Assembly: GCA_942492125.1 (NCBI GenBank)
Contig: CALODM010000029.1
Span: forward strand, 1 to 64,000
DNA: 64,000 nucleotides
Direction: 5' to 3'
DNA from: BCD1 sp942492125
GTDB taxonomy: Bacteria > Bacteroidota > Bacteroidia > Chitinophagales > Saprospiraceae
Positions 11,433-19,666 of the stretch are shown in pieces. Under the pieces are notes generated by a model. The model did not search any database and had not been told where the DNA came from. It saw nothing but the letters and a program-made list of their open reading frames with translations. A program made the translations under genes and the position numbers. Position 1 is the first letter of the stretch; each line of letters opens with the position of its first letter.

Positions 11433-12545
11433 ATGATTATTGGAGTTCCTAAAGAGATTAAAAACAACGAAAACAGAGTCGCCTTGACACCTGGTGGCGC
11501 GCTTGAACTGATCAAAAGAGGCCATACCGTTTATATCCAGAAAACAGCTGGATTAGGCAGTGGTTTTTCCGACCAGATGTACCAGGATGCAGGTGCCAAA
11601 ATCCTGCCGACTATTGAAGAGGTTTATGGCGTTGCCGAAATGATCATGAAAGTGAAAGAACCTATTGAATCCGAGTATAAACTCATCAAAAAAGATCAAT
11701 TGGTATTCACTTATTTCCACTTTGCCAGTTATGAACCACTGACACATGCGATGATCGAAAGTGATTCCGTATGTCTTGCCTATGAAACCGTGGAAGCCCC
11801 GGACGGAAGCCTCCCATTGCTTGTACCTATGAGTGAGGTAGCCGGAAGGATGGCCATCCAGGAGGGGGCCAAATACCTTGAAAAGCCTATCAAGGGGAAA
11901 GGGGTTTTGCTCGGTGGAGTACCTGGTGTTAAACCCGGACAGGTTTTAATCCTTGGAGGTGGAATTGTAGGAACTCAGGCAGCTAAAATGGCTGCAGGGC
12001 TGGGAGCAATGGTGACCATCCTCGACGTGAACCTTTCAAGACTCCGGTATCTGGCGGATGTGATGCCTGCAAATGTGATCACCAGGTTTTCCAATGAGCT
12101 GAATATCAGGGAGTTGATTCCTCAAATGGATCTTATCGTGGGTGCAGTATTGATTCCTGGCGCCAAAGCACCAAACCTCATTACCAGAGATATGCTTAAG
12201 GATATGCAACCCGGAACAGTGCTCGTAGATGTAGCTGTGGACCAGGGGGGATGTATTGAAACCTGCAAACCAACGACGCACGCGGATCCGACATTCATCA
12301 TTGATGATGTAGTTCACTATTGCGTGGCCAATATGCCCGGCGCAGTACCTTATACTTCTACCATTGCTTTGACCAATGCTACATTGCCTTACGCAATAAA
12401 ACTGGCAAACATGGGATGGCAGGAAGCCTGTAAGCAGGATAACAGTCTGAAGATGGGACTTAATGTTGTGAATGGAAAAGTTGTTTATAAAGGCGTTGCC
12501 GATGCATTTGGTCTAAAATATGAAGACGTTGAAAGTGTATTGTAA
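11433..12545 (+). CDS. ald: Alanine dehydrogenase
   Basis: 370 residues, the usual family length. It interconverts L-alanine and pyruvate plus ammonia with NAD. The N-terminal MIIGVPKEIKNNENRVALTP is the classic family opening with substrate-binding Arg; VKEPIESEY and YFHFAS follow. The Rossmann fold has GGGIVGTQAA near residues 174-183 followed by the acidic LDVN, and MPGAVPYTSTIAL lies near the C-terminus. It is monocistronic: a promoter precedes it and a strong hairpin terminator follows. Confidence 0.93.
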   Translation: MIIGVPKEIKNNENRVALTPGGALELIKRGHTVYIQKTAGLGSGFSDQMYQDAGAKILPTIEEVYGVAEMIMKVKEPIESEYKLIKKDQLVFTYFHFASYEPLTHAMIESDSVCLAYETVEAPDGSLPLLVPMSEVAGRMAIQEGAKYLEKPIKGKGVLLGGVPGVKPGQVLILGGGIVGTQAAKMAAGLGAMVTILDVNLSRLRYLADVMPANVITRFSNELNIRELIPQMDLIVGAVLIPGAKAPNLITRDMLKDMQPGTVLVDVAVDQGGCIETCKPTTHADPTFIIDDVVHYCVANMPGAVPYTSTIALTNATLPYAIKLANMGWQEACKQDNSLKMGLNVVNGKVVYKGVADAFGLKYEDVESVL

Positions 12546-12593
12546 TGATTTATATTTTAATTGAAGTTATTGGCGGATAACTTCCTCGAAAAT

Positions 12594-12638
12594 AAAAATC
12601 CCGGATTTCCCTTTTGGAGAAACCCGGGATTTTTTTTT
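12594..12638 (+). terminator. Rho-independent terminator of ald
   Basis: AAAAATCCCGG and CCGGGATTTTT form an 11-bp stem around a loop of about 17 nt and are followed by a T run, 50 bp after the ald stop codon. Confidence 0.85.
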
Positions 12639-12775
12639 ATGATTATAGAGGACTCTGGGCTGATAAGTTTGCTGCAAACAAAATAATTAGTAAATTACCA
12701 AAGCATTTTCTTTTGACCCGGACTTGATCTGCCGCTGTTGATTAAAACTGATTTACACCACCAAACCGTTTTGTA

Positions 12776-14422
12776 ATGTATAAACTATTGTCAAGGCAAA
12801 CCAGGCAGATTTTTGTTTACTTTTTGACCGCCCTGATGTTATTTCAAACTACGGCCTGCAGGTATTTTAAGGTTCGATATGCTGCAGACCCTTCCGAAAT
12901 TTCTACCATTTTTGAAATAGGGGAAATGTATAAATATTTCGTGGTACATTCCGATAATAATCAAGTGGCTATTGAAAATATTACCCTTGATTCCCTTAAC
13001 CTTAGTGGCACCATCAAACCTATTGAATTTCCGGTCTATTATGATGAATACAGGTCGGAGAGGTATAGAAAACACGAAAAGCCTATAGTCCACGAGGTAC
13101 ATATTTATTTAAGGGATTATTCTATTATTCTGGAAGGTGAACAGCAAATTCCGGTTGAGGATATTCGGGAAATTCGGATCATTGAGCGTAATACCGGAAA
13201 AACGGTAGCCTCCTACGTATTTTCAACCCTCGGTATTTTGGCCGGTGCTTATGTCGTGTTGGTGATCATCATATTGCTGACCAAAAGTTCCTGCCCCTAT
13301 ATCTATGTGGATGACGGGGACGGGTTCGTATTTGAGGGAGAAACTTTCGGCGGGGCCATTATGCAGAATCAACAACGAGATGACTATATGCCTCTGCCTT
13401 CTATAAAACCTGTAGATGGAACTTACCGCCTGCTGATCTCCAATGAATTAAAAGAAAGACAATATACTGATCTGGCTAATTTGATGGTGGTGAACCACAG
13501 CGAATCTGAAGCAGTATTACTGGATAAATCCGGGCAGCCGCAAATCATCAAAAATCCGCAAAAACCACTAAGCGCTTTCTCTTCAGGGGGAGATGATCTT
13601 TCAGGTGTTTTGAGGGACAAGGACAGGCAGGTATTTATGTTTAATGAAACTGATTTTAATGAAAATGCCGTTATCCTGCAGTTCGATAAACCTGAAGATG
13701 CCTCCGTGGGTAAATTGGTGTTTAACGCCAAGAATACCTTATGGCTCGATTACCTGTTTGGGAAGTTCAATGAAAAATTTGGGAATCGCTATAATTCATG
13801 GATGGAAAAACGCCAAAAAGATTCCCGAGAAGAGCGACTTCAGAAGGAAATGGAAAATGGATTTCCGTTGTCTGTTCACGTTAAAACGGCTAAAGGCTGG
13901 CAATTGGTAGATTATTTGCATACCGTTGGGCCATTAGCTGACCGTGATTTTGTCGTTCCGGTAAATGTCGCAGGAGTCGAGGAGGAAACCGTGACGGTAA
14001 AACTTTCAACAGGTTTTATGTTTTGGGAGCTCGATCAGATCGCTATGGACTTTTCTTCCAATAAAAACCTGAAGGTTAAACGCCTTCACCCCCTTAGAGC
14101 TGTGGATAATTTGGGCAATGATGTTACCGAACAATTACGTGAATCCGATAATAATTACCTGGAACAAGCAACAGTTGGCCAGACGGCAGAGGTGCGGTTT
14201 CCGGAGGTACCCCAAAGGGCAGGGAAGGCCCAGACGGTTTTCCTGCATGCCAATGGTTATTATGAACTCATCAGAGCGTATGAAGGTATGCCCAAAATCT
14301 CTGAGTTAACTAAATTTAAAACACCGGGTTATTTTATGCAGTTTTCTAAAGAGGAGTACCTGAAAATGCTCGAGCCGAAAGCAACGGTTGTAGCTTCTGA
14401 AGACCAACCCAACTCAAATTAA
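12776..14422 (+). CDS. Membrane-anchored lipoprotein of unknown function, partner of the radical SAM gene
   Basis: 548 residues. The N-terminus has a lipoprotein-like signal ending in QTTAC (Cys28). A first beta-rich region follows (residues 30-150), then a transmembrane helix near 163-184 (STLGILAGAYVVLVIIILL). After it comes a striking block, CPYIYVDDGDGFVFEGETFG, then LISNELKERQYTDLANLMVV. I recall this CPY-DGxxFxFEGE block from uncharacterised Bacteroidota proteins; function is unknown. The C-terminal half is beta-rich with a final YELIRAYEGMP. Its stop is 7 bp before the radical SAM gene, so the two are almost certainly cotranscribed. Confidence 0.7.
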   Translation: MYKLLSRQTRQIFVYFLTALMLFQTTACRYFKVRYAADPSEISTIFEIGEMYKYFVVHSDNNQVAIENITLDSLNLSGTIKPIEFPVYYDEYRSERYRKHEKPIVHEVHIYLRDYSIILEGEQQIPVEDIREIRIIERNTGKTVASYVFSTLGILAGAYVVLVIIILLTKSSCPYIYVDDGDGFVFEGETFGGAIMQNQQRDDYMPLPSIKPVDGTYRLLISNELKERQYTDLANLMVVNHSESEAVLLDKSGQPQIIKNPQKPLSAFSSGGDDLSGVLRDKDRQVFMFNETDFNENAVILQFDKPEDASVGKLVFNAKNTLWLDYLFGKFNEKFGNRYNSWMEKRQKDSREERLQKEMENGFPLSVHVKTAKGWQLVDYLHTVGPLADRDFVVPVNVAGVEEETVTVKLSTGFMFWELDQIAMDFSSNKNLKVKRLHPLRAVDNLGNDVTEQLRESDNNYLEQATVGQTAEVRFPEVPQRAGKAQTVFLHANGYYELIRAYEGMPKISELTKFKTPGYFMQFSKEEYLKMLEPKATVVASEDQPNSN

Positions 14423-14429
14423 GTACCAT

Positions 14430-15649
14430 ATGGTCGAAATAAACTTAAATCAGAATACCGCCGATACTGAAACCGACCCTGTGCATCTTGCAGAGCTTTC
14501 TTCTCCAATCGTGACAAATGGGTTAGAGCACACATGGGTAAGGCTAGGTGTGATTCGACAGCTATTCGGACTGTTTCAGGACAGACTGGGTAACCCCTTG
14601 AGGGCAATCAGGGAAATCAGACATTTAAAGGAGAAGTTCAAAAATGCACAAGGCGACAAAATGCTGGCCAAAGTTGCCAAAGTTGATGGACGTTATTTTT
14701 GGAAAATAGGAGCCCCTGGTTTTCCATCCGAGACCTCACGAGCCATGCAGGTAGGGAAGCAGATACTTTATTAACCGGTCAGCCCTTTGCCGGATTGCGT
14801 ACCTTGTTTCTGGCAATAACCAAAAAATGTTCCTTGCAGTGTGAACATTGTTTCGAATGGGATAACCTCAATCAGCAGGAAAGGCTCACTGACGATCAGC
14901 TGATTGACCTTGTTCAGAGGTATCAAAAATATGGTACGACTCAGGTAATGCTAAGCGGAGGAGAACCTATGTTGAGGTTGGACAGTATTTTTAAGATTCT
15001 TGAAAACGCTTTTACGGGAACTGACTTCTGGATTTTCACTTCAGGTCTAGGATTAACGGAAAAAAATGCCAGACAATTGAAGAAAAAGGGGCTTACAGGC
15101 GTACTCATCAGTCTTGAACATTTCAAACCTGAATTACACAACAAATTCAGAGGACATAAAAAGGCTTTTCAATGGGTTGTAGAGGCGGCTCAAAATGCTA
15201 AAAAAGCAGGATTGGTTACTACTCTTTCGTTATGTGCCACAAGATCGTTTGTCAGCCTGGAAAATTTGCAGCATTATATGGAATTGGCCAAAAGATTGGG
15301 AGTAGCCTTTGTACAATTCATAGATGTTCGGGCTAGTGGAAGGTATGCCGATCAGGCAGTTGAGTTGTCAAAGGAGCAAATTCAATTGCTTGAAGCTTTT
15401 TATTTAAATTATAATAATAATTCCAAATATCTCAACTACCCCATAATCAGTTACTTAGGCTATCACCAACGACGAATGGGGTGTTTTGGTGGTGGCAATC
15501 GGTTTTTTTACATCGACACGGACGGAGATGCGCATCTATGTCCATTTTGTACGGGCAAGACTTGCAGTGCCCTTGAATTTTCTGTGGAAGATACCGTTGA
15601 TTTACTTCGGCAAGGGAGTTGCCATGCTTTTGAAGATAGCGTGTTTTAA
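14430..15649 (+). pseudogene. Radical SAM protein with Cys-rich C-terminus, one frameshift
   Basis: The gene starts at 14430 with a helical N-terminal domain of about 100 residues (RLGVIRQLFGLFQDRLGNPL), then a frame change between about 14740 and 14760 puts the rest in another frame, to a stop at 15647-15649. The catalytic part has CSLQCEHC, the CxxxCxxC site for the 4Fe-4S cluster and S-adenosylmethionine, and LSGGEPMLR. A C-terminal CPFCTGKTC near the end may hold an auxiliary cluster as in SPASM/twitch proteins. No small peptide substrate gene is evident nearby; the partner is the upstream lipoprotein. Total length without the shift would be about 405 residues. The break could be a sequencing error. 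Confidence 0.75.
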
Positions 15650-15656
15650 CCCCGTC

Positions 15657-16552
15657 GTACCCACCGAATTCATTCGGTGCTTAAACAAATTTACCTGTTC
15701 ATTAATTGCACACCGAATAAATTCGAAAAAAAGGAACTCAGGATTCCATAAAAACCGGGTTGAGGGAATCTGGTCAATTTTCTAAAAAGCTCGTGTCCCT
15801 GGAGTCTCATCCGGACAAAAAAATAAAAAAAATGTCACGTTTCCCCATCTCGTGGCTTTTATATATACAGGTAATACAGTACCCACCGAATTTATTCGGT
15901 TGCTTAAATCGACGAGAACGAAAATCGAAAAAAGAACTCAGGACCATAAAAACCGGGAAAACGCAACAAAACGGCCCGGGTATCCGCAAAAAAACAAAAA
16001 AAATGTCAGCCACCGGGTATATATGATAAGAATATGACTCACCGAAATTCATTCGGTGCTTAAACAATTTACCTGTTCATTAATTGCACACCGAAAAAAT
16101 TTGAAAAAAAGGAACACAGGATACCATAAAAACCGGGTTGAGGGAATCTGGTCAATTTTATAAAAAGCTCGTGTCCCTGGATTCTCATCCGGACAAAAAA
16201 ATAAAAAAAATGTCACGTTTCCCCATCTCGTGGCTTTTATATATACAGGTAATACCGTACCCACCGAATTTATTCGGTGCTTAAACAATTTACCTGTTCA
16301 TTAATTGCACACCGAATAAATTCGAAAAAAAGGAACTCAGGATTCCATAAAAACCGGGTTGAGAGAATCTTGTCAATTTTCTAAAAAGCTCGTGTCCCTG
16401 GAGTTTCATCCGGGCAAAAAAACAAAAAAAAATGTCACGTTTCCCCATCTCGTGGCTTTTATATATACAGGTAATACCGTACCCACCGAATTCATTCGGT
16501 GCTTAAACAAATTTACCTGTTCATTAATTGCACACCGAATAAATTCGGTGGC
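15657..16552. repeat. Array of about 222-bp repeats bearing REP-like palindromes
   Basis: Units begin at 15657, 15879, about 16036, 16257 and 16479. The spacing is 222, about 157, about 221 and 222 bp; the second unit is diverged and shortened and the last is partial. Each begins GTACCCACCGAAT-TC/TT-ATTCGGTGC, an 8-bp stem with a 2-nt loop, followed by TTAAACAA, TTACCTGTTCATTAATTGCA and a second half palindrome ACCGAATAAATTCG. The remaining part of the unit holds A-rich DNA and a conserved CCCCATCTCGTGGC block. Only in the last copy is the second palindrome complete, directly upstream of the transposase gene. The units read as small spurious open frames. Confidence 0.9.
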
Positions 16553-16579
16553 TACTTTTTTACATTTAACTCCAATCAA

Positions 16580-17254
16580 GTGAAAGCTAATGATATTAAA
16601 ACCTTTTACAGGGGCATTCTCCCACATTTACAACCTATTGGGGCTACTTTTTTTGTAACCTTCAGACTCAAGGGTAGTATTCCAAGGTCTAAGATATTGG
16701 AATTGAAAGTAGTTTTTGAAGAAAAGAAAAAATTCTTGTTCAGTCAAAAACCTCGCCATTTCACAGAAAAATTATTTGAGGAACAACATCAGTTCTTTCT
16801 CGCTTATGACAAGTTATTGCATAATGCTGATGCTGGTCCTCATTATTTAAAAGATGTTGGAATAGCCTCAATTGTTACCGACCAGATTCACAGGTTTGAT
16901 GGGGAATTTTATGACCTCATTGCTTATTGTATCATGTCTAATCATGTACACATTTTGATAGATACCAGTTTGCAGCTACCAGAGGATCCTGCTATGATAA
17001 ATTTTGAACAAATTCAATTTGAACCGCTGGAAAGAATCATGAAGCGTATAAAAGGAGCCTCTGCCCGCTATGCAAATTTGGCGCTGAATCGAAGCGGCTC
17101 AACTTTCTGGCAAAAAGAAAGTTATGATAGACTTGTCAGGGATGAACGGGAGTTTCATAATACAATAGCCTACATACTTGATAATCCCGTAAAAGCAGGT
17201 TTGGTAGACCATTGGGAGCAGTTTTCATTTACTTTTTTTAAATACTCAGCCTAA
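16580..17254 (+). CDS. REP-associated tyrosine transposase (RAYT, IS200/Y1-like)
   Basis: About 224 residues from a GTG at 16580; the frame is open upstream to a GTG at 16499 inside the repeat array, so the start is uncertain. The family opening LPHLQPIGATFFVTFRLKGS is followed by the HUH motif SNHVHIL and, near the C-terminus, FWQKESYDRLVRDEREF with the presumed catalytic Tyr, then NTIAYILDNPVKAGLV. RAYTs are single-strand endonucleases related to IS200/IS605 transposases that act on short palindromic REP sequences. Here such palindromes flank the gene on both sides (15657-16552 and 17257-17324), the arrangement expected for a RAYT and its cognate repeats. Confidence 0.88.
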   Translation: MKANDIKTFYRGILPHLQPIGATFFVTFRLKGSIPRSKILELKVVFEEKKKFLFSQKPRHFTEKLFEEQHQFFLAYDKLLHNADAGPHYLKDVGIASIVTDQIHRFDGEFYDLIAYCIMSNHVHILIDTSLQLPEDPAMINFEQIQFEPLERIMKRIKGASARYANLALNRSGSTFWQKESYDRLVRDEREFHNTIAYILDNPVKAGLVDHWEQFSFTFFKYSA

Positions 17255-17256
17255 TC

Positions 17257-17324
17257 GTACCCACCGAATTCATTCGGTGGGAGTAAACAGCTGACAAACA
17301 AGACCAAATAAATTCTGTGGGTAC
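17257..17324. repeat. REP-like palindrome and inverted partner downstream of the RAYT gene
   Basis: GTACCCACCGAATTCATTCGGTGG (17257-17280) repeats the array palindrome two bases after the RAYT stop codon. A degenerate inverted copy, AATAAATTCTGTGGGTAC, ends at about 17324, so the pair resembles a BIME-type inverted couple. The next 85 bp, up to the 3' end of pruA, hold only a short hairpin (CAGGGCG/CGCCCTG, 17336-17368). Confidence 0.8.
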
Positions 17325-17411
17325 GGTTAAGCAAACAGGGCGCTACCTAATATTGTGGAAACGCCCTGAATTTAGTCAATTATTTAGGACCTTATTGCTC
17401 AATTTCCTGGA

Positions 17412-19043
17412 TTATTTTTCCCCAAGAAACGGGTAGCGATAATCAACAGGAGAAACGAAAGTCTCTTTGATCGTCCTGGGAGAAACCCAGCGATACAGGT
17501 TCAATACAGAACCGGCTTTATCGTTGGTTCCGGAACCTCTGGCACCTCCAAATGGCTGTTGCCCTACAACGGCGCCGGTTGGCTTGTCATTGATGTAGAA
17601 GTTCCCGGCAGCATTCCTAAGTATATTGGTGGCCTGCATAACCGCATCCCGGTCTCTGGAAAATACAGCACCCGTCAAAGCGTAAGGAGAAGTATCATCC
17701 ATTAAGCGCAGCGTTTCTTCCCATTTAGCATCTTCATAAACGTAAATAGTCAATACAGGTCCAAATATTTCTTCACACATTGTGGTGTACTTTGGATCTT
17801 TAGCCAGCAAAACAGTAGGTTCGATGAAGTAACCTTTTGATTTGTCGTAGTTGCCACCGGCAATCACTTCAACGTCTTTGGCATTTTTCGCATCAGCGAT
17901 ATATTTGGTGATGCTGTCAAAAGCTTTTTCGTCAATTACCGCGTTGATGAAATTGGTGAAATCTTCAGGCGTACCCATTTTGAAATCAGCAAGATCCGCA
18001 AGCAGGTGTTTTTTGACATCCGGCCATAAACTTTGCGGTATATAGGCACGGGATGCGGCAGAACACTTCTGTCCCTGGAATTCAAAAGCTCCACGGGAAA
18101 GGGCGACCGCCACTTGTTTGGCATTGGAAGAAGGATGCGCTATAACAAAGTCCTTACCACCGGTTTCTCCAACAATACGCGGATAAGATTTGTATTTGGA
18201 GATATTGTCTCCAATGGTTTTCCATAAAGTTTGGAACACGCCGGTACTTCCCGTAAAGTGAAGTCCCGCAAAATCGCGGTGGTTGAAGATGACCTCTCCG
18301 GCAACAGAACCTCTGACAAAAACAAGGTTGATTACCCCTGGTGGTAAACCTGCTTCTTCCAGGATTTCCATGATTACGGCTGCGGAATAGACCTCAGAAT
18401 CCGCTGGTTTCCAAACCACAGTATTTCCCATCAATGCTGGAGCACCTGGCAGATTACCCGCAATTGAAGTAAAGTTAAATGGTGTCAGGGCAAAAATAAA
18501 TCCCTCCAGCGGGCGGTATTCCAGCCGGTTCCAGATTCCTGGAGCACTTTCAGGCTGTACGCTGTAAATTTCCGTCATATACTGAACATTGAAACGGAAG
18601 AAATCACACAATTCAGCAACACAATCAATTTCTGCCTGGAAAGCATTTTTTGACTGACATAACATGGTAGCTGCATTCATTTTAGCACGATAGGGGCCTG
18701 CCAAAAGGTCTGCTGCTTTTAAAAAGATAGCGGCACGTTCCTGCCACGGCATATTAGCCCACGCATCCTTTGCTTTCAGAGCGGCATCGATGGCCATTTG
18801 AACATGCTCCGTGCCACCACGGTGAAAATGACCCAGAGTATGGCTTAATTCATGTGGAGGATGAATGGAAACCATGTTTCCTGATTTGATACGCTTGCCG
18901 TCGATGAACATGGGAATTTCCATCTCCTGAGATTTAGCCTCAGCGATGGCTGCTTTCAACTCTGCCTTTTCCGGGGATCCCGGAGCATAAGACAATACTA
19001 CTTCGTTCTCAGCAATGGGAACTTCAAAAAATGCGTTTGCCAT
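17412..19043 (-). CDS. pruA: L-glutamate gamma-semialdehyde (1-pyrroline-5-carboxylate) dehydrogenase
   Basis: 543 residues, the length of stand-alone P5C dehydrogenases. It oxidises glutamate semialdehyde to glutamate with NAD, the second step of proline breakdown. Motifs: FALTPFNFTSIAGNLPGAPA, the ALDH Glu block VGETGGKDFV, the catalytic Cys in GQKCSAASRAY, EEIFGPVLTIYVY, and a C-terminal QQPFGGARGSGTNDKAG. No proline dehydrogenase is adjacent. An excellent Bacteroidota promoter lies upstream and the gene is single. Confidence 0.92.
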   Translation of the reverse strand: MANAFFEVPIAENEVVLSYAPGSPEKAELKAAIAEAKSQEMEIPMFIDGKRIKSGNMVSIHPPHELSHTLGHFHRGGTEHVQMAIDAALKAKDAWANMPWQERAAIFLKAADLLAGPYRAKMNAATMLCQSKNAFQAEIDCVAELCDFFRFNVQYMTEIYSVQPESAPGIWNRLEYRPLEGFIFALTPFNFTSIAGNLPGAPALMGNTVVWKPADSEVYSAAVIMEILEEAGLPPGVINLVFVRGSVAGEVIFNHRDFAGLHFTGSTGVFQTLWKTIGDNISKYKSYPRIVGETGGKDFVIAHPSSNAKQVAVALSRGAFEFQGQKCSAASRAYIPQSLWPDVKKHLLADLADFKMGTPEDFTNFINAVIDEKAFDSITKYIADAKNAKDVEVIAGGNYDKSKGYFIEPTVLLAKDPKYTTMCEEIFGPVLTIYVYEDAKWEETLRLMDDTSPYALTGAVFSRDRDAVMQATNILRNAAGNFYINDKPTGAVVGQQPFGGARGSGTNDKAGSVLNLYRWVSPRTIKETFVSPVDYRYPFLGEK

Positions 19044-19161
19044 TATTTTATTGTTTTATTTTCACCAGCACCTCGAAAAGGAACAGGTGGTTAGGTATTT
19101 AAATTTCATCAGAAAATCCAGATTTTTTAATAGCCATTTATCCCTGATTTATTTCTCGCTG

Positions 19162-19193
19162 CAAAGGTACATTTTAGGGCATATAGTTTCAAA
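19162..19193 (-). promoter_or_regulatory. Bacteroidota-type promoter of pruA
   Basis: On the minus strand TTTG (19190-19193) and TACCTTTG (19162-19169) are separated by exactly 20 nt and match both consensus elements fully. The predicted transcript start lies near 19155, about 110 nt before the pruA start codon. Confidence 0.75.
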
Positions 19194-19666
19194 TTAACCA
19201 GCGAAAAAGAACCTTTGTGATTATTTGAACTTGGAAGAATAATACTAAAAGTTTTTTTTTGTTCAAAAATACCTTAGATTTGCCTCAGGAAATTTAATTA
19301 TTTGAATTTTCCCCTTTCAACAACAACTTTTGCCTAGCGGCTTTCCCTTTCAAAAAATATTCAAGCTACTGAATTCTGAGGTTTTTATCTCGAACAAGAG
19401 TTTGTGTGTTAGCAACTTCTACATTATTCCCCCATCGGATGTCTCTTAAAGACTGGTTCTTTACATGACAATTTACATTTAGCATTTCAAAATGGTTGAA
19501 ATGAACACAATTCTTTTGTGCTTACGTGTCTGAATTATTTTGGTTATATCCCCCCTGTAGCCCTAAACTGTTGTATTTATTTTCCACGAATATAATTTGT
19601 CGGTTTTTTAACGGCATTTAATTTATTTTATTAACAAACATTTTACAAAAAATCGAAACCTTAATT
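19194..19666. other. Intergenic stretch between pruA and the type IX protein
   Basis: A+T-rich, no gene. A possible -7 element TAGATTTG for the plus strand is at 19275-19282, but no TTTG lies at the right distance, so the promoter of the plus-strand gene is unresolved. Confidence 0.5.

Noticed and set aside
15657..16552. CRISPR array
   Set aside because: Unit length is about 222 bp with conserved, not unique, inner sequence, palindromes match a RAYT gene, and no cas gene is nearby.
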